A DNA stretch of 64,000 nucleotides. Origin: Acidilobaceae archaeon (GTDB lineage Archaea; Thermoproteota; Thermoprotei_A; Sulfolobales; Acidilobaceae). Under the pieces are notes generated by a model, which was not told the DNA's origin, ran no database searches, and saw only the letters and a list, made by a program, of their open reading frames with translations. The position numbers were made by a program, and so were the translations under genes. Below are positions 60,985 to 64,000 of this stretch, one piece after another. Every line of letters starts with the position of its first letter. The stretch's first letter is position 1. The DNA is taken from contig JALVZQ010000007.1 of assembly GCA_027037535.1 (NCBI GenBank), positions 299,542 to 363,541 on the forward strand, given 5' to 3'.

Positions 60985-61506
60985 ATGGTGTTTGGATTCC
61001 TTAGAGGAAAGGGACGTGACTGGATCGATAAAGTAAAGATAGACGAGCTTGAAAAAGAGCGGATCAGGATAGAGGCAAGAGCTAACATGGTTCTACGACA
61101 GATTGAAAAGCTAGAAGCCGAAAAAGAGCGGCTCTACGAGTATGGTAAGAATGTCAGCGAAGGAGAGCAGATAATGCTTGCGGAGAAGATTAAGAATATT
61201 GAAGACGAGATAGCCGCCAAACAGCAAGAGTATAGCGACCTATTACGACAACGCCAAGCTCTCGTCAACCTGATAAGGCTGAAGAACTTCGAGGCACAAC
61301 TTAAGAGGAAAGGTATATGGGAGAAACTCAAGAAGGCAGATCCTGAGAAGCTACTTGATGTCTTAGCCGAGGTAAAGTTCGAGAAAGAGGCATTTGATAA
61401 GAGTGTAGAGGCTGTAGTCGCCGCCCTTGGCCCTGAGATCGGCGGGTACGCAGTGGATACTAGGACAAAGTCTATTATCAAAAAGATGAAGAAAGACGAA
61501 GAGTAA
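60985..61506 (+). CDS. Soluble coiled-coil protein, signalling-cluster gene 3
   Basis: 173 aa. Almost entirely charged helix: coiled coil at about residues 16-100 (KVKIDELEKERIRIEARANMVLRQIEKLEAEKERLYEYGK...) and a C-terminal helical part to residue 173. No recognised family. The short ESCRT-like helical architecture and neighbours (FHA, membrane coiled coil) suggest a scaffold or polymerising partner. GGTGTG ribosome-like site before ATG 60985. Confidence 0.72.
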   Translation: MVFGFLRGKGRDWIDKVKIDELEKERIRIEARANMVLRQIEKLEAEKERLYEYGKNVSEGEQIMLAEKIKNIEDEIAAKQQEYSDLLRQRQALVNLIRLKNFEAQLKRKGIWEKLKKADPEKLLDVLAEVKFEKEAFDKSVEAVVAALGPEIGGYAVDTRTKSIIKKMKKDEE

Positions 61507-61563
61507 ATTTAGCATCTAAGCGTTTTTCCCAAGTGCTATTATCAATTATAGGTGTAGGGACCC

Positions 61564-62484
61564 TTGAACATCCAAGCCCAGAGTCCAGGACAATACGTAC
61601 TAATTTGGACGACAGATACAGGAGTTAAACTAAGCCAGCCAATAACGTCAACCACGTGGATAGGAAGACCTGGAGGATTCAACATACCGGTCGAAGACCC
61701 ATACATGGTAATACTAGTACAAGGAAACAAGAACCATGTAAAAACAGGGATCCACGACCCCACGGTATCCAGAAAACACTCAGTACTGGAGCCTACGCTT
61801 GAAGGCATAAGAGTAATAGACACTGGATCGTCAGGAAAAGGCAGCACTAATGGAACCTACATAAACGAGGAAAGGATACCACCGGGAAGACAAGCAATAG
61901 CACAGCCGGGAGACACGATAAGAGTAGGTCTCTATACAGTTTTCAAAGTTGGATTAAAGGAGAAAACCAGGACAATAGAGCTCGCACGTCCAGGAGACCT
62001 TGTCACTGTAGACTCGAAACAAATAGACAAGCTACCAGAGGATCTCCTGAGGACCAGTATTCGCCTAGACAAGTCTAGATACTTGGTCTATATACCTAGA
62101 AACGTGGAATATACAAGGACGAGCTTCGACTCAACCAGCGATATACGTGTTAGGATAAAGCCAGAGGAGACTACGGAATTACAATATCAGAAAAGGATCC
62201 TCCAGAACATAATTATATATCTGAAAGATGTACAGTTGGATCTTAACAAAGATCCGCCAAGAGGACAGCAAGCTGCAACAAAGCTATACGCGCTCCTCAA
62301 AGTAAACGAGTATAGGATGATACTTTACGAAGTGCTAGGTAGAGAGAGTATCGATGATATCACTACTCTCTGCGACCTAGTGTTAAAAGGGCGTGCTGGA
62401 GAGTCACAGATTAAACGTCTAATAATAGAAGTTGACGCTCTTGCAAGAGCCATAGATCTTAAGATAAGAGCCTTGTCCGGTTAG
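61564..62484 (+). CDS. FHA-domain protein, signalling-cluster gene 4
   Basis: 306 aa from TTG 61564. FHA domain at about residues 25-128: G34-R35, S69-R70-K71-H72 and the S94-T95-N96-G97 turn are the conserved phosphothreonine-contact residues. The C-terminal half (about 140-306) is helical and not recognised. FHA domains read phosphothreonine made by Ser/Thr kinases; the kinase gene begins 11 bases after its stop, the strongest functional link in the window. Confidence 0.93.
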   Translation: MNIQAQSPGQYVLIWTTDTGVKLSQPITSTTWIGRPGGFNIPVEDPYMVILVQGNKNHVKTGIHDPTVSRKHSVLEPTLEGIRVIDTGSSGKGSTNGTYINEERIPPGRQAIAQPGDTIRVGLYTVFKVGLKEKTRTIELARPGDLVTVDSKQIDKLPEDLLRTSIRLDKSRYLVYIPRNVEYTRTSFDSTSDIRVRIKPEETTELQYQKRILQNIIIYLKDVQLDLNKDPPRGQQAATKLYALLKVNEYRMILYEVLGRESIDDITTLCDLVLKGRAGESQIKRLIIEVDALARAIDLKIRALSG

Positions 62485-62495
62485 GGTGATAGGTT

Positions 62496-64000
62496 ATGAA
62501 AGCTGGGGAAGTATTTTCATTATTATTGTTATTTATCATGATAAGTAGCATGCTTATAGCAAATGCTAATCTCAGCACTGAAGTATCTGTTAAATTCAAT
62601 GAAGTCGTAGATGAAACAAATCTAGGCGTAAGCTGGCAGTATGCGGAGGAATCTATAGCTCAAACATATTATGATGGCGAAAACATTTATATGGTCTCAC
62701 TTTTGCTTTACTCGAGTACATATACTGGCACTCTAGAGTTGTATATTGACAGCAACTATATGCTTAAAGGATTCTACTATGAATACTCGTCGGGGAACTA
62801 TATCCTAGTATACTTTACGCCCCCAGTACCTCTTAAACTCTCATCGATAGAATACGCATCCGGCGAGCAAATAACACAGACAACAACGATCGATATATAC
62901 GATGAAACAGGATTAATCTACAGTGACACCGTTCCATTACAGGTCACCTACAAGGGTCCCACATCATACTACGGATACAATTCATATCAAATAATAGTCG
63001 AATCATTCTACAATGGATCATGGAACACCGAGATAGAACTATACTATACACCGGACTACCAGGCAATAATAGGACTATACATACCGGGAATAATAAAAAT
63101 AAGTTCTCCACAAATAACACAGCCCCCAATGCAAGAAGAACAACCCATGAACACTGGAAACAGTGAAGAGATAAACTTCAGTGAAAACACTACCACGACC
63201 GAAGAAGAATCTTCACCGCTAGATTTACTGCTCGGACTACTAACATTAATACTCATAATAGGAGCCCCCGCATACTATATAGGCCGCAGAAGACGAGGAA
63301 AACACGATCTTATCAAGAAACCGATCCAGCCACTACACCGCCAAGAAAAGATACCGCAAGAAAACTACGGTAAAGAAAGTGTAACGGTTAGTAAACCAGC
63401 AATAGGTAAAGTCGCAGAGATATCTCTAGTAAAGCCACGTGTCAAGATAGAGCCTGGTCAACGGGCAGAGATCACAGTAAGATATAATTGTCCTGAGGGA
63501 TGTAGAATCACTGCACAGCGCCCTGCGGGCGTAGAATGGATACTGGTCAATCCTCCATATGTGGAAGCTCGAGGAGAAGGCAATGTAACATTTACATTAG
63601 AAGCACTACACAATGCATCGATAGGCAGCTATCCAGTCCACTTCAAGGTAGAGCCGGGTGATTCACTAGCAACAGCCTCTGTAGAAATCACACAGCCTAC
63701 TGGAGCTACTGGGCAAGCAGAAGAAATACTGCATATTTCATCCACATATATACCTGGCTATAAGATAATCCGCCCATTAGGAAGCGGTGGATTTAGCACC
63801 GTTTTCTTAGCTGAGAAAGATCAAGGAGGACTAGTAGCCATCAAAATACCAAAAATTGAGCTTGGAGCAACAATTTCAGGAAGCCTCTCGGAACAGTTTA
63901 GGAGGGAGGCGGAGACTTGGAGTAGGCTGGATCATGTAAATATTGTTAAGGTGTTGGATTATGGGATAAAGCCATTACCATATATAGTAATGGAGTATAT
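62496..64000 (+). CDS. Receptor-like Ser/Thr protein kinase, N-terminal part (cut by window edge)
   Basis: 501 residues visible, from ATG 62496; it has no stop before base 64000. Signal peptide (about 1-24), an outside domain with Asn glycosylation sequons (about 25-240), membrane helix at about 243-262 (LLLGLLTLILIIGAPAYYIG) followed by RRRRGK, a beta-rich cytoplasmic segment (about 300-410), and a kinase domain starting near 420: Gly-rich loop GSGGFSTVF (429-437), ATP lysine K450 in AIKIPK, alpha-C glutamate E471 and hinge IVMEYI. The catalytic loop and activation segment lie beyond the window. Adjacent FHA gene suggests it phosphorylates Thr recognised by that FHA. Confidence 0.92.
   Translation, partial: MKAGEVFSLLLLFIMISSMLIANANLSTEVSVKFNEVVDETNLGVSWQYAEESIAQTYYDGENIYMVSLLLYSSTYTGTLELYIDSNYMLKGFYYEYSSGNYILVYFTPPVPLKLSSIEYASGEQITQTTTIDIYDETGLIYSDTVPLQVTYKGPTSYYGYNSYQIIVESFYNGSWNTEIELYYTPDYQAIIGLYIPGIIKISSPQITQPPMQEEQPMNTGNSEEINFSENTTTTEEESSPLDLLLGLLTLILIIGAPAYYIGRRRRGKHDLIKKPIQPLHRQEKIPQENYGKESVTVSKPAIGKVAEISLVKPRVKIEPGQRAEITVRYNCPEGCRITAQRPAGVEWILVNPPYVEARGEGNVTFTLEALHNASIGSYPVHFKVEPGDSLATASVEITQPTGATGQAEEILHISSTYIPGYKIIRPLGSGGFSTVFLAEKDQGGLVAIKIPKIELGATISGSLSEQFRREAETWSRLDHVNIVKVLDYGIKPLPYIVMEY

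Noticed and set aside
1..64000. CRISPR arrays, rRNA operons, complete insertion sequences
   Set aside because: No regularly spaced repeats, no rRNA sequence and no transposase with intact ends were seen on reading.

Overview
The window reads as chromosomal DNA of a hyperthermophilic crenarchaeon (Thermoproteota), most likely Desulfurococcales-like. This rests on the Cdv (ESCRT-type) division genes, bifunctional fructose-1,6-bisphosphate aldolase/phosphatase, aIF5A, TmcA, a TtuA-type tRNA thiolase, an intron-containing tRNA-Gly, a candidate C/D box sRNA, frequent GTG/TTG starts after GGTG-type ribosome sites, and heavy use of ATA/AGA/AGG codons. No rRNA, CRISPR array or intact transposon is visible. 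The species assignment is inference.

Layout. 1-5.2 kb: tail of hemD overlapping an AbrB-PhoU regulator; an AT-rich FkbM methyltransferase; a diiron-type metallo-beta-lactamase paired with an unknown protein; then an AT-rich stretch with a probably frameshifted membrane gene and a decayed Cys-rich gene next to tRNA-Arg(CCT). 5.4-13.7 kb: purine permease, an ABC-2 exporter, aIF5A, a TtuA / ubiquitin-like / ASCH-like operon, a K+ channel with RCK domains, and a START-like protein. 13.7-20 kb: a hairpin-rich gap, divergent cdvA and cdvB-family genes, and a MacB/FtsX-type exporter. 20-26 kb: ClC transporter, three small membrane proteins, an alpha/beta hydrolase, an MBL hydrolase and a winged-helix regulator. 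26-30.7 kb: an oxidoreductase operon (Fe-S protein, GlcD-like FAD oxidase, DAO-type FAD enzyme), a MoaD-like protein with a masked Gly-Gly, the C/D sRNA candidate, and a stand-alone MetG-beta protein.

30.7-44 kb: transporters (EamA, SLC13/ArsB-like, MATE), a TrmB regulator whose operon promoter carries a perfect palindrome, tRNA-Gly(TCC) with intron, a DUF192 protein, a ferritin-like protein, an AT-rich phosphodiesterase, a NifX-like protein, FBP aldolase/phosphatase and an exported propeller-like protein. About 1.1 kb without an intact gene follows, containing decayed coding sequence. 44-58 kb: an AtuA/DUF4387/MmgE-PrpD catabolic operon, several membrane proteins, a PadR-regulated CPBP/membrane operon, TmcA, an AidB-like acyl-CoA dehydrogenase, a C_GCAxxG_C_C redox protein and a voltage-gated K+ channel.

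58.2-64 kb is the most distinctive block: five same-strand genes encoding a long coiled-coil/winged-helix protein, a one-pass membrane coiled-coil protein, a soluble coiled-coil protein, an FHA (phosphothreonine-binding) protein, and a receptor-like Ser/Thr kinase that runs off the right edge. It looks like a membrane phospho-signalling system whose output is unknown.
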